A stretch of 64,000 bases of DNA from Dyella mobilis (GTDB lineage Bacteria > Pseudomonadota > Gammaproteobacteria > Xanthomonadales > Rhodanobacteraceae): NCBI RefSeq assembly GCF_016904945.1, contig NZ_JADIKF010000040.1, positions 248,001 through 312,000 of the forward strand, in the 5' to 3' direction. Under the pieces are notes generated by a model. That model was not told where the DNA came from. It did no database searches and saw nothing but the letters and a program-made list of their open reading frames with translations. Shown here piece by piece: positions 1-8,757 of the stretch; within the stretch, counting starts at the first letter, position 1; every line of letters begins with the position of its first letter. A program made the translations under genes and the position numbers.

Positions 1-1439
1 GTGCTGAAAAACGGAATGTCGCCGACCAGCAGATCTTCGAGCTCGCTTTCGATCACCGCGGGATCGCCCGGCGCGAGCACGATGTTGGTGGCCATCTTGG
101 CCATCAGGTCGCGTGCGCGTTGCTTGGCTTGCGCTTCGTTGTGCAGCGATACGGGGTGCCACAGCATGCGGCCGAGTTCGGCATAGGCTTCGGTTGGCCG
201 CACTACCACGCGAACGCGGCAATCGTCGAAGCCGCGCAGAAGATGCTGCAGTTCGCCGGCTTCGTCGAGCCGGCGCAAGGTGTCGGTGAGCCGCTCGAAA
301 CCCTCCAGTGCTTTGGGCCAGTAGGTGGCGAGTGCAGGCTCGGGGCTCGGATGGTTCTTCGCGATCGGTACGGGAAACAGCGCGGAGCCAAGGCAAGCTT
401 CATCCGTACCAGCGTTGAGAATGACCGGTTGCGACATCATCGGCTGCTCGCCCGGCAACAGGCCGACACCGGAATAATCGATGCCGCGCCAACCCAGCGC
501 CTGTGCGCGTCCCGGCAGCAGGCCGATGTGCAGCACGGTGCCGTTGATCAGTTCACTGGCCTTGTCCAAGGCCTGGCCGAAACCGGAAGGCGGCATCGGC
601 GGCCTGGGCGTGAACAGTGTTTCGCAATCCACCACGACCGGCGTGCCGCGATGCGCGATCAGGTTTTCCGCATGCAGGTCGCTGGCGCCGAGAAGATGCA
701 TGATCGCCAGCAAGTAGCCGATACCGGTGTAGAAGCTGCTGAGTTCTTCGTCGCCGTTGGCATATTCGTGCTCGACGAAGGCCGACCAGCCGTAATCGCC
801 GCGATCGATCACGCGCGGCACGTGGATGCTCAGCGGGCTGCCGTGCGCCTGGGCCAGGCCTGCGATGAAGTTCTGCAATGCCACGTCCACCGCCACGGAG
901 CGCGGCTTGTAGACCAACCGGCCGCCGCTACAACGCAACAAGGCCACGGTGAGGCCGCCGCGATGACTGTCGCCGGCGCCGAAACTCAGCTCCTGCAATT
1001 CGCCGACGGGCATGCCGCACAGCGATGAAAGGCTGGCGCGATCGCTTGCCCAGCGCTTGGCGAAAAGATGCGAGGCGGTGCAACGATGCTCGATCAGACT
1101 TTCCACTCGCTGCATCAGCGAGGGATAGTGCTCGGTCAGCTCGTGCCAGAACTCGCGTTGCGAGGAGGCCTCGATAAAATCGTTCCACCGCTCTGCCCCA
1201 TCCGCGCCTTCCAGGCGCTCCTCGACGCGCGCTGCATTCAATTCGAGTAGCAGCAGGCGAGTCAGCTTGGCGTGCAGCGCTTTGCTCAGCGAGTCCCGGG
1301 TTTGCCCCAGGATCACCTCGCGCTCGCCGGACGAAAGCTCGGGAATGAGGATGAGCTGGGTTGCCAGCCTGCCCAATGACGGCGCAAACAGGCAACCCAG
1401 TGAAGCGATGAAATTCTCAGCGATGGCGAATGACGCCAC
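1..1439 (-). CDS. lanM: Class II lanthipeptide synthetase LanM, N-terminal dehydratase part (cut by the window edge)
   Basis: LanM enzymes phosphorylate and dehydrate Ser/Thr of a precursor peptide and then cyclise the dehydro residues with Cys. About 479 codons are visible, all in the DUF4135 dehydratase domain; the LanC-like cyclase half must lie beyond position 1. Family motifs seen: LVYKPRS at residues 175-181, AFVEHE near 220, SDLHAENLI near 253-261 and VVDCETLF near 269-276. The likely start is a GTG at 1439, six bases after the precursor stop. That stop is in the same frame, so the protein cannot begin further upstream. The KPRS motif therefore falls near residue 178, so the N terminus looks short for a LanM. 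Expected to be co-transcribed with the precursor gene at 1446-1646. Confidence 0.9.
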   Translation of the reverse strand, partial: MASFAIAENFIASLGCLFAPSLGRLATQLILIPELSSGEREVILGQTRDSLSKALHAKLTRLLLLELNAARVEERLEGADGAERWNDFIEASSQREFWHELTEHYPSLMQRVESLIEHRCTASHLFAKRWASDRASLSSLCGMPVGELQELSFGAGDSHRGGLTVALLRCSGGRLVYKPRSVAVDVALQNFIAGLAQAHGSPLSIHVPRVIDRGDYGWSAFVEHEYANGDEELSSFYTGIGYLLAIMHLLGASDLHAENLIAHRGTPVVVDCETLFTPRPPMPPSGFGQALDKASELINGTVLHIGLLPGRAQALGWRGIDYSGVGLLPGEQPMMSQPVILNAGTDEACLGSALFPVPIAKNHPSPEPALATYWPKALEGFERLTDTLRRLDEAGELQHLLRGFDDCRVRVVVRPTEAYAELGRMLWHPVSLHNEAQAKQRARDLMAKMATNIVLAPGDPAVIESELEDLLVGDIPFFS

Positions 1440-1445
1440 GTTCGC

Positions 1446-1646
1446 TCAGCAGCACTCGGCGTGAGACGAACCGCTGCAAATCGTACCGCAACGGCCAGAA
1501 CAAACCGCGTAGGCGGTTACGATGTTGGTGCTGGAAACGATGTCCGACTCGGCAAACCTGCCGCTGACGAAGAGCGGGCCGGCCGGGCTGGTGGCATCGG
1601 CACTGTTGCGCCAGCTCTTGATCTGATCTTGGGAAGCACTAAGCAT
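1446..1646 (-). CDS. Class II lanthipeptide precursor peptide (LanA-like)
   Basis: A 66-residue peptide. The N-terminal half is acidic and Cys-free (SWRNSAD, SPAGPLFVSGRFAESD, resembling mersacidin/lichenicidin-type leaders). The C-terminal half is rich in Ser, Thr and Cys, with Cys at 49, 53, 57, 65 and 66 and several Ser/Thr upstream of them, so up to five lanthionine rings are possible. The end HAECC recalls the Glu-Cys of the lipid II-binding ring of mersacidin-type lantibiotics (inference). No clear GG or GA cleavage site is visible, so the leader/core border is unknown. The ATG at 1646 has a GGAG ribosome site 7 bases upstream. The lanM-like gene follows after six bases, which strongly supports the assignment. 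Confidence 0.85.
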   Translation of the reverse strand: MLSASQDQIKSWRNSADATSPAGPLFVSGRFAESDIVSSTNIVTAYAVCSGRCGTICSGSSHAECC

Positions 1647-2033
1647 GACTTTCTCCTTGCCTTATTCAAAAGGTTGAAAGATAGGAACGTCACTCGAAAT
1701 TGCCCCACACACAAAACGTCTTCATTGCGAAGACGCCGCAATCTTGTAGTGCAAGAAAATACCGCCAGTCAATTTATTTTTGCGATTTCACGCGACGTAC
1801 ACTTGGTGCAGTGCGATGCAATTTTCCAGTACGCGAGAAATGCGATGCGAAACGCTTGCGATGTTCTCGTGATTCACGCATCCGTCACGAGAGCTCATGC
1901 TAGGCAAAGATATCTCTCGTAGGCTGGGTTAGCGCAGCGTAACCCAGCAATTTCGCATGTCTGCCAAAAGGCAGTTGGGTTACCCCCCGATCAAGTCCGG
2001 GGCAACCCAACCTACACACTGGCCATGTCTACA
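1647..2033. other. Intergenic stretch upstream of the lanthipeptide precursor
   Basis: No gene is supported here. The part next to the precursor (about 1660-1900) is less GC-rich than its surroundings and must hold the leftward promoter of the lanthipeptide operon, although no -35/-10 pair stands out. The distal part, 1919-2015, is a paired-hairpin repeat listed separately. Confidence 0.6.
1919..2015. repeat. Paired-hairpin REP-like intergenic element
   Basis: Two hairpins lie side by side. The first, 1923-1948, has arms GCTGGGTT/AACCCAGC around a loop containing AGCGCAGCGT. The second, 1974-2011, has arms GTTGGGTT/AACCCAAC with an inner CCCC/GGGG stem. The outer ends GTAGGCTGGGTT (1919-1930) and AACCCAACCTAC (2004-2015) also pair with one mismatch, giving the whole unit a nested inverted design. 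Such TGGGTTAGCGCAGCGTAACCCA elements are commonly scattered between genes in gammaproteobacteria; only one copy is in this window. Confidence 0.65.
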
Positions 2034-2606
2034 TCAATCCCAAACGCCCTGCTGATGCTGACTCGCATCCGGCGTCTGCACGCGCACCAATCCATAGTAA
2101 GGACCCCACTCTCCGCTGTTGTAGTAAACCTGCGTATCGTCGGACAGCGACCAGTACGCACTCACCGCGGTAAAAGTGTTGGGAAGCACGTTCGACAGCA
2201 TCGGTCCGTCTTTGGGCTTGCCGAATTGCGCTTTCAAATAGTGCATATCGTCGCCGCCGCCCGCCGTGCCGTGCGTCTTGGCCGACACGCTCACCACCAC
2301 GCCGTTCTTCAACCCCACGACGACATCGCTGCCGCTCATGTACATGGGCCGGTCTTCCACCGGAACGTTGACGATCATCTGCCCGTCTTTAGGCAAGGTG
2401 TCCGACGGGGTGACACCGGCAGGCCATTTGTAGCACTGCTCGTGGTCGTCGGAGAGATAGTCGTCCTGGCGCTTGAGGCACTCGGTGGTCTGCAAGGGCT
2501 GGTGCAAGGTGATGCCGAATACGGTGATGGCATCGCTGGCCCATCCCGTGGCGCTCCAGCCAAGCATCAGGGTGATGGCGATCGAGCTGAAGGTGTGACG
2601 ACGCAT
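2034..2606 (-). CDS. Secreted hypothetical protein
   Basis: 190 residues beginning with a classical signal peptide (MRRHTF followed by a hydrophobic core, probable cleavage after GWA at residue 23). The mature protein has no transmembrane segment and contains two Cys separated by about 14 residues (TTECLK and HEQCYK) that could form a disulfide. I recognise no catalytic motif or named family. It is a single gene: downstream lies the REP-like element, and the next gene upstream on the same strand, a serine hydrolase, is 80 bases away. Probably periplasmic. Confidence 0.7.
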   Translation of the reverse strand: MRRHTFSSIAITLMLGWSATGWASDAITVFGITLHQPLQTTECLKRQDDYLSDDHEQCYKWPAGVTPSDTLPKDGQMIVNVPVEDRPMYMSGSDVVVGLKNGVVVSVSAKTHGTAGGGDDMHYLKAQFGKPKDGPMLSNVLPNTFTAVSAYWSLSDDTQVYYNSGEWGPYYGLVRVQTPDASQHQQGVWD

Positions 2607-2686
2607 GGTACGACTCCGGGCATCCTGGCCTGCGCACTTTAGCGAGTAGGCTCGTGCGCAGGCAGGGCCGAAAGTACTCCCTCGTT

Positions 2687-4087
2687 TCAGTGCGTCGCAA
2701 CGGTCTGGGTTTGCGTGGCGTGGATCACGGCGTCGATCAGGGCAAGATCGTCATCCATGCCGAATGCCGGCGGCCGCGAATAACCGAAGCGCACGATCAC
2801 CAGATGCTGCGAGGGAATGATGTAAATGCGCTGGCCCAGAAAACCGCTGGCGTAGAAGCCATCCTTGGGAAAGCCGTGCGCCACCCTGTAGGCCGCGGCG
2901 CGGCTGGGTCCGTCGTTGGTCCAGAAACCGGCACCGTAGGGCGTACCCAACGTGGAGCGTTTTGACCAGGCCACCCAGCCTTCCGGCAGTATGCGCTGGC
3001 CGTTGGGCGCTACGCCGTCGTGGAGATAAAGCTGACCGAAGCGTGCATAGGTGCGTGCCGGGGCGTAGACATACGATGAGCCGAAAAAGCTGCCACTGCC
3101 GTCGAACTCCATCGTCAGGTTGCTCAGGCCTGCTGGTATCAGCAGTTCGCGTTCGGCGAAGCTGCGCATGCCTGCCGCGCCGCCGCCGACTGTGTGGCCA
3201 AGCAGTCGATCCAGGATCAGCGTATTGCCCGAGGTGTAATCCCACTCGGTGCCGATCGGCCGACGCAGCGGATGTTGGGCAGCGAACGCGGCCATATCGT
3301 CAAAGAGATACTCCATGTGACCGACCGGGCTGAAGCCGTTGGCTTCTTCTTCGACATCCAATCCGCTGCGCATGCGCAACAGGTCTTCGATGGTGATGGA
3401 GGCACGTGGATCGCCTGGGCTACGCCACTCCGGCGCATTCACCGGTTGATCCACGCGCAGGCGGCCTTGCCGTACCAGCACACCCAGCAATGCATTGGTG
3501 AACGACTTGGCGGCGGAATAGCTCAGCAAGGGCGTATTTACGTCAAAACCCGGTGCATAACGCTCGGCGATAACGTGGTCGTCTTTCACGATCACCACGG
3601 CTTTTACGTCCTTGATTTTTTCGCCGGGGTGCTCGTCGAAGACCCGGTCCAGTGCGGCGTTGATCGCAGAATTGCTGCTCGTCACCGGGTCTGCGGGAGC
3701 AAAGCCATCGTCGGTGACGGTTGCCGGCAGCAGTGTGCGCGGTACCGGTGCGGGCGGCGTATCGGCAAAGACGAGGCGGCAGCCGTAGCCGGGCGTAAAT
3801 TCGGCCGTGGCGTGGAACAGACCGAGAAAGGTAGTATCCACCCGCCGATTTTTACGATCGACGCGGTAGCTCAGGTGGCGCCCCAACGGTTCGCCGATGA
3901 TCGGCTGCACCAGTTCCTTCAAGGTGGCTTGCGGATCGAGGCCGGCAATGAAAACCGCGGAACACAGGTTGTGCGCGGCCATGCCGGCGCCGACGCTTGC
4001 CGCCTGGTCCGGCCGGTAGACCGCGGCAAATCCCGCGGCGGTTGCCAGCAACAATAAGCCCGTTCCGATGGCGATGCGCTTTATCAC
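2687..4087 (-). CDS. Serine hydrolase, class C beta-lactamase/penicillin-binding protein fold
   Basis: 466 residues with an N-terminal hydrophobic segment (residues 6-24) that is a signal peptide or membrane anchor. The beta-lactamase-related domain starts near residue 140. The nucleophile motif is SAAKS (Ser191, Lys194, SxxK), and the second motif is probably the Tyr284-Thr-Ser286 of DYTSGN. Members include esterases and peptidases as well as beta-lactamases, so substrate cannot be given. The 110-residue region before the domain, with two Cys (C42, C103), is typical of a proteobacterial subgroup of CubicO-like hydrolases. Neighbouring genes give no functional hint. Confidence 0.85.
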   Translation of the reverse strand: MIKRIAIGTGLLLLATAAGFAAVYRPDQAASVGAGMAAHNLCSAVFIAGLDPQATLKELVQPIIGEPLGRHLSYRVDRKNRRVDTTFLGLFHATAEFTPGYGCRLVFADTPPAPVPRTLLPATVTDDGFAPADPVTSSNSAINAALDRVFDEHPGEKIKDVKAVVIVKDDHVIAERYAPGFDVNTPLLSYSAAKSFTNALLGVLVRQGRLRVDQPVNAPEWRSPGDPRASITIEDLLRMRSGLDVEEEANGFSPVGHMEYLFDDMAAFAAQHPLRRPIGTEWDYTSGNTLILDRLLGHTVGGGAAGMRSFAERELLIPAGLSNLTMEFDGSGSFFGSSYVYAPARTYARFGQLYLHDGVAPNGQRILPEGWVAWSKRSTLGTPYGAGFWTNDGPSRAAAYRVAHGFPKDGFYASGFLGQRIYIIPSQHLVIVRFGYSRPPAFGMDDDLALIDAVIHATQTQTVATH

Positions 4088-4255
4088 GTTCTTGCCTCTT
4101 GTCGATGGATGTCGACGGTGAGGATGCGCCTGGCTTGGGAATGGCTGAGGGTTGGCTGGGACGAAGGCCGGTGCGGGCGGGACGAAGGCCGGCGCCCATG
4201 AGCAACCCGAGCCGCCCTGCCCCCTCTCCCCGGAGAGGAGAGGGAACGTGTCGCT

Positions 4256-5017
4256 TTACAACTTCAGCGACATTCCCGGGGGCAGGTTTTCCAGGTAACG
4301 GCGCGTCCAGGTCACCCGCGCACCATCATCGAGCAACAACCGGTATTCGCCATCCGGCCACGGCTGCACTTCCTGGATGGCATCCAGGCGCACCAGCGTA
4401 GAGCGGTTGATACGTGCGAAGCGCAATGGGTTCAAGCGCGACAGCATGTTTTCCAGCGTGCCGCGCAGGCGGTGGCAGCTGCCTTCCGCATACACATCCA
4501 GATAATTGCGGCTCGATTCGATGCGGCTGATGCGCTCCACGCGGATCAGCCGCGCGCCCTCGCCTGCCTGTGCCAGGACGTGTTCCAGGTAGTGCGCCGG
4601 CGCGGGCAAGGTTTCGAGCAAGGCATCCAGGCGCCGGCCGGTATCGTTCCTGGGCATCAGCCGTTCGCGCAGACGCTGCATGAGCTTGTCGAAGCGCGTG
4701 GGGCTGACCGGCTTCAGCAGATAGTCGAAAGCATGTACTTCGAAGGCTTGCAGGGCCTTGTCGTCGCGTGCAGTAACGAAAACGATTTCGGCCGGCAACG
4801 GTTCGCCCAGTGCCCGCAGAACGGCGAAACCGTCCATATCGGGCATGTTGATATCCAGCAGCACCACGTCGGGTTGCTCGCGCACGATCAGCGTAAGAGC
4901 CTCGCTTCCGTTGGCGGCCAGGCCGGCCACCTGCACGTCTTCGTAGGCAGCCAGGTAGCGCCGCAGTTTGTCTCGCGCAGGCGCTTCGTCATCGACGATC
5001 AGCACGCGCAAGCTCAT
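4256..5017 (-). CDS. LytTR-family DNA-binding response regulator
   Basis: 253 residues. The receiver domain spans about 1-120, with the acidic pair Asp9/Asp10, phosphoacceptor Asp55 in LLDINMPD and the Lys of LLKPVSP. A LytTR DNA-binding domain follows at about 150-250 (RVERISRIESSRNYLDVY, RINRSTLVRLDAI). Such regulators bind direct repeats upstream of targets for cell-surface or metabolite-response genes. The start is the ATG at 5017, which overlaps the stop of the sensor kinase gene as ATGA; translation is therefore coupled and the two proteins form a cognate pair. Ten further codons upstream are open but inside the kinase gene. Confidence 0.93.
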   Translation of the reverse strand: MSLRVLIVDDEAPARDKLRRYLAAYEDVQVAGLAANGSEALTLIVREQPDVVLLDINMPDMDGFAVLRALGEPLPAEIVFVTARDDKALQAFEVHAFDYLLKPVSPTRFDKLMQRLRERLMPRNDTGRRLDALLETLPAPAHYLEHVLAQAGEGARLIRVERISRIESSRNYLDVYAEGSCHRLRGTLENMLSRLNPLRFARINRSTLVRLDAIQEVQPWPDGEYRLLLDDGARVTWTRRYLENLPPGMSLKL

Positions 5018-6174
5018 GCCGGCTGCTCCCCGGGCAGCGGCAACCACACGCGAACGGTAGCGCCCTGCCCTTCGCGGCGTTCCAGTTGCACGCCCGCAGC
5101 ATCGCCATACAAGTGCTGCAAGCGCGCCTCGACATTGCCCAGGCCGATTCCGTGGCCGCTATGAGTGTTCTCGCCGACGGCCGCGCCGTCGTTGCGAATA
5201 CGGATTTCCAACTGCGCGGCAATTCGCGCGGCCTGGATATCGATGTGCCGAGTCGCTCCGCCGCCGTGTTCGATGGCATTCTCGACCAGCGGCTGCAGCA
5301 CCAGGAACGGCACGCGATAACCATCCAGTGCGGGATCCGCCTCGATGTCGACCACCAGTTGCTCGCCGAAGCGGGCGCGCTGGATATCCAGGTAAAGCGC
5401 CAGCAAGCGCCATTCTTCTCCGAGCGGATGTTCCTGCTTTTTGGCGTTGAGCGTCGCGCGCAGCAAGTCGCCGATGCGTGCCAGCATTTCGTCCGCCACG
5501 CGCGGCTGGTCGTACATGATGGACGAAACGGCGTTGAGCGTGTTGAACAGGAAGTGCGGATTCAATTGCAGGCGCAAGGCATCCAACCGAGCCTCCGACA
5601 AAGCCGATTCCAACTGTACTGCCCGCAACTCGCGCTGCTGCGCCTCGCGGTAACGATCGAGCAACCACAGGACGGCCGCTACCAGCAGGTAGTAGAACAC
5701 GTCGCTGGGAAACTCCATCAGGTAGCGCCACGAGGTAACGCCATAGCGGTAGGTACCCAAGCCGCCGAGCGCGAACAACACCACCCGCGAACCCCACATC
5801 AGGCTGGTATGCAGCACGGAAAGCACGATCAGCACGGGTACGTGGCAACTCAGGCGCAGCCACAACGGTTGTACATTGCGGATCTTTCGCAGCGCCAGGA
5901 TCAGCACCGGCATCATCAGGCCGAAGCTGAGGCTGCCGGTCATCTCTTCGATCAGGTTGACGGCAAACAGTGCCGGTGCGCCGGCCGACACGTTGTTGAG
6001 ATAGCGATGCAAGGCATTGAGCAGGCCGATCAGCACCAGCACGCCGAGCCATAGCATCAGCCACGCGCTCTTGCGCTGCATGAAGGCCGGCTTGTCCAGC
6101 TCTAAGCTAAGCAAGGGCTCACCCCTAAGCGCTCGTATGCGATGGCGCGAGTCTATCGTGTCGCGACCCGTCAC
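5014..6174 (-). CDS. LytS/YehU-type membrane sensor histidine kinase
   Basis: 386 residues if the GTG at 6174 is used; an internal ATG at residue 32 (6081, MQRKSAW) is equally plausible because the first 31 residues are not hydrophobic. Four membrane segments are visible between residues about 37 and 171, then a short coiled linker and the His_kinase domain with the phosphorylated His207 in QLNPHFLFNTLN. The ATPase part has the N box LVENAIEHG and G box GHGIGLGNVEARL. The sensor part is entirely membrane-embedded, with no periplasmic domain, so the signal is unknown. It is translationally coupled to the LytTR regulator downstream. Confidence 0.93.
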   Translation of the reverse strand: MTGRDTIDSRHRIRALRGEPLLSLELDKPAFMQRKSAWLMLWLGVLVLIGLLNALHRYLNNVSAGAPALFAVNLIEEMTGSLSFGLMMPVLILALRKIRNVQPLWLRLSCHVPVLIVLSVLHTSLMWGSRVVLFALGGLGTYRYGVTSWRYLMEFPSDVFYYLLVAAVLWLLDRYREAQQRELRAVQLESALSEARLDALRLQLNPHFLFNTLNAVSSIMYDQPRVADEMLARIGDLLRATLNAKKQEHPLGEEWRLLALYLDIQRARFGEQLVVDIEADPALDGYRVPFLVLQPLVENAIEHGGGATRHIDIQAARIAAQLEIRIRNDGAAVGENTHSGHGIGLGNVEARLQHLYGDAAGVQLERREGQGATVRVWLPLPGEQPA

Positions 6175-6213
6175 ATCACGGCTTTGAGTAAAGCCCGCCC
6201 GTCATCGATGCGC

Positions 6214-7887
6214 TTACTTGCCCGCGCCGACGTAATCGACACGCCAGATCGAATTGGAGCCGTCGTCGGTCACCAGCAAGGAGCCGTCCGGCGCAGCGAC
6301 GACGCTTACCGGCCGGCCCCACACGCGCCCATCGGGCAACACGAAGCCGGTGAGGAAATCCTGGTATTCGCCACTGGCCTTGGTGGTGTGATGGCGCGGA
6401 ATGCGAATCACCTCGTAGCCCACGCGCGTGGAACGGTTCCACGAACCGTGCTCGGCGGCGAACAGGTCGCCCTTGTACTCGGTGGGAAAGCGATCGGCTT
6501 CGTAGAAGGTGATCTGCAAGGATGCATTGTGCGGTTGCAGGATCACATCCGGCGTGATCACTTTGTCCTTCAGCTCGGGATGCTTGCCCTCGTGACGTGG
6601 ATCCTGGTGCGATCCCATGTACCACCACGGCCACCCATAGAAACCGCCTTCGCGCACGGAGGTGATGTAGTCGGGCACGAGGTTGTCGCCCAGCCCGTCG
6701 CGTTCGTTCACCGTGGTCCACAACTGCCCGTTGGCGGGATCGACGGCGATGCCGGACGGATTGCGGATGCCCCAGGCGTAGATGCGCTGGTGCGAGCCGT
6801 CGGGATCGAAAGCCAGGATATCGGCGCGGTCCTTCTCGGCCGGATGCGTATCCGGATCGTTGATGTTGGAACCGGAACCCACCGCCACGTACATGGTGCG
6901 GTTATCCAGCGAAAAGGCCACGTCGCGCGTCCAATGCCCATCGCCATGCGGCAAGTCGACCACGTGTTCGGCTTTGCCTCGCGCTTGCAGATCGCCATTG
7001 CGATAAGGAAAACGCACGACGGCATTGGTGTCGCCCACATAGATCCACTGCGGGTTCGGCCCCAGCGGATAAAAAGCGATGCCGTAGGGGCGATCGAGGC
7101 CGGTGGCAAACACCTGGGTTTCGCGCGGCTTGCCGTCTGCGGTCATGCCGCGAAAAATGCGGATCTGCCCCTTACCGCTTTCGGCCAGAAAAATATCGCC
7201 GTTGGGCGCCACGCGAATCACGCGTGGCGTTCCCAGCCCTTGTGCGTACAGGTTTACCTTGAAGCCGGCAGGCGCAACCGGCATGACGCCTTCCGGGCGC
7301 GGCGCCATGGTGGGGCCATTGCCGGCGGATGAAGTGGCATACGGCGGCGGCAAATCGCTCAGCGTGATCTTGCGTACCTTGCCTGGCACTTCGTAGCGAA
7401 AATCGGTAAACGGCGGCCGCGGTGGCGGCGTGTCGATGGTGGATGGCGTGGAAGCGGATTCGGCCACGTTGGCGGGCTTGGCGGTCGGCAAACTCTTCAC
7501 ATAACTCACGATCTGCCAGCGCTGTTGCGCAGGCAAGCTCGACCATGCCGGCATGCCGTTATCCACCGAGCCGTGCGTGATGAACCAAAACAGCGCACCT
7601 TCGCTCGCCTGCTGCGTGGCGCCCTGAGCGAGCGCGGGAATGTTGCCGGCACCTTGCCCGCTCGCGCCATGGCAACTGGCGCAATGCGCCGCATACAACG
7701 TGCCGCCGGCTTCGATCGCGGCGGGCTGGCCATGATAGGGATTGGCGGTTGACGATGCGGATGCCGGCGCATCGTGAAACGTCGTAGCGCCCCAGCCGGA
7801 ACTTGCCGCGCTTGCGAGGAGCGCACCGATGAGCACCCGATACGGCCACCGCATGGAACCCGAACCTGTCAAAGCCTGCATAGCCAT
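6214..7887 (-). CDS. Secreted cytochrome c fused to a sorbosone-dehydrogenase-like (PQQ-type) beta-propeller
   Basis: 557 residues. A signal peptide lies in residues 12-34. A class I cytochrome c domain follows, with haem motif CASCH (69-73) and likely axial Met112 in DNGMPAW. After a Pro/Thr-rich linker, residues about 190-557 form a six-bladed propeller of the glucose/sorbosone dehydrogenase family (NGDIFLAESGKGQIRI, ERDGLGDNLVPDY, HGSWNRS). Expected role: periplasmic oxidation of a sugar or aldose with electrons passed to the built-in haem and then the respiratory chain. The substrate is not predictable. The ATG at 7887 is preceded by AAGGA; an in-frame ATG lies two codons later. It stands alone between the kinase gene and a 216-base gap. 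Confidence 0.88.
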   Translation of the reverse strand: MAMQALTGSGSMRWPYRVLIGALLASAASSGWGATTFHDAPASASSTANPYHGQPAAIEAGGTLYAAHCASCHGASGQGAGNIPALAQGATQQASEGALFWFITHGSVDNGMPAWSSLPAQQRWQIVSYVKSLPTAKPANVAESASTPSTIDTPPPRPPFTDFRYEVPGKVRKITLSDLPPPYATSSAGNGPTMAPRPEGVMPVAPAGFKVNLYAQGLGTPRVIRVAPNGDIFLAESGKGQIRIFRGMTADGKPRETQVFATGLDRPYGIAFYPLGPNPQWIYVGDTNAVVRFPYRNGDLQARGKAEHVVDLPHGDGHWTRDVAFSLDNRTMYVAVGSGSNINDPDTHPAEKDRADILAFDPDGSHQRIYAWGIRNPSGIAVDPANGQLWTTVNERDGLGDNLVPDYITSVREGGFYGWPWWYMGSHQDPRHEGKHPELKDKVITPDVILQPHNASLQITFYEADRFPTEYKGDLFAAEHGSWNRSTRVGYEVIRIPRHHTTKASGEYQDFLTGFVLPDGRVWGRPVSVVAAPDGSLLVTDDGSNSIWRVDYVGAGK

Positions 7888-8103
7888 GGGCGTTCCTTGA
7901 TCGACAAAGGTGAAAGACAGCGATGATGCCTTCCCTGCGTCATCCAGAAACGAACCGCACCCTACTTCGACGCACCTGCGCGCAGCGTGAAAGCTGATCG
8001 CCGGATTGTCAGGCTGAAACTACGACGGCGCGATGCCCGATACTGCAGGAATCTTGCCCGATTGCCCGCTGGCCAACCGCGCCCGGCAAGTCAACGCGGC
8101 GAC

Positions 8104-8730
8104 TCAACACTGCCATAGCATCTTGGCCGATGTCTCGCAGCCGCCGCACTGAAACAGATAAGCGCATCCGCCTCCGCCGAAATTCATGGCGCTTCGCGCT
8201 TCGGGGCCTTCTTCGAGCTGGGCGACAAAAGCCATGCGTTCGCCGCACGTATTGCAGGAAGGTGTTTCGTCGCCCTGAATCCACGACGGTTCGCCGCCAA
8301 GCTGCCCGAGCACGTCGCGCGCGGCCTTGCCGGCCTGGCTGGCCCACTGCTGTCGCGCCTGATCGTAGTTGCCCGCTTCCACCCTCACCACGCTCGCGCC
8401 GTGGCGAATGGGCCGTGTCGTTTCGCCGACCGGCGGTGCCTGCACCAGTTGTGGTGATTCCGTTGCCACCACCATCACGGCATTGCCGCCGCCGTCGGCA
8501 TCCCAGTCGTCGCACAAGCCGGGGCGGTTCTGGCATTCGAACAGCAACAGCAACCGGTCGCCCAGCGCTTCACCACTGCGAAGCTGCCCGAGAAACTGCA
8601 TGTGGCCGTGACAGGTCTTGCAGATTGGCCAATGCAGGCCACCCTCGCCTGCGCTCGGCAGGCCGCCGAATGCAGTCTGGCTGGTGGCATCGGCGCTTGC
8701 GTTCGAATCGTTGACGAGCAGCTGGATCAC
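8104..8730 (-). CDS. Cys-rich hypothetical protein, DUF1963-like
   Basis: 208 cytoplasmic residues. Cys pairs at 37/40 (CKTC), 159/162 (CNTC) and 195/198 (CGGC) resemble zinc knuckles. The layout with FGGLPSAGEGGLHWPICKTC near the N terminus and a GGGGCAYLFQC segment near the end fits DUF1963/YwqG-type proteins, which have no established biochemical function. No signal peptide or membrane segment. The stop lies next to a 216-base gap; the next upstream gene (cupin) is 27 bases away on the same strand, so the two may be co-transcribed. Confidence 0.75.
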   Translation of the reverse strand: MIQLLVNDSNASADATSQTAFGGLPSAGEGGLHWPICKTCHGHMQFLGQLRSGEALGDRLLLLFECQNRPGLCDDWDADGGGNAVMVVATESPQLVQAPPVGETTRPIRHGASVVRVEAGNYDQARQQWASQAGKAARDVLGQLGGEPSWIQGDETPSCNTCGERMAFVAQLEEGPEARSAMNFGGGGCAYLFQCGGCETSAKMLWQC

Positions 8731-8757
8731 GATAATCCCCCGGTCAAAGATGCCACC

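Noticed and set aside
120..1028. 302-codon rightward reading frame
   Set aside because: It is antisense to the LanM gene, whose motifs (KPRS, DLHAENLI, DCET) are clear on the other strand.
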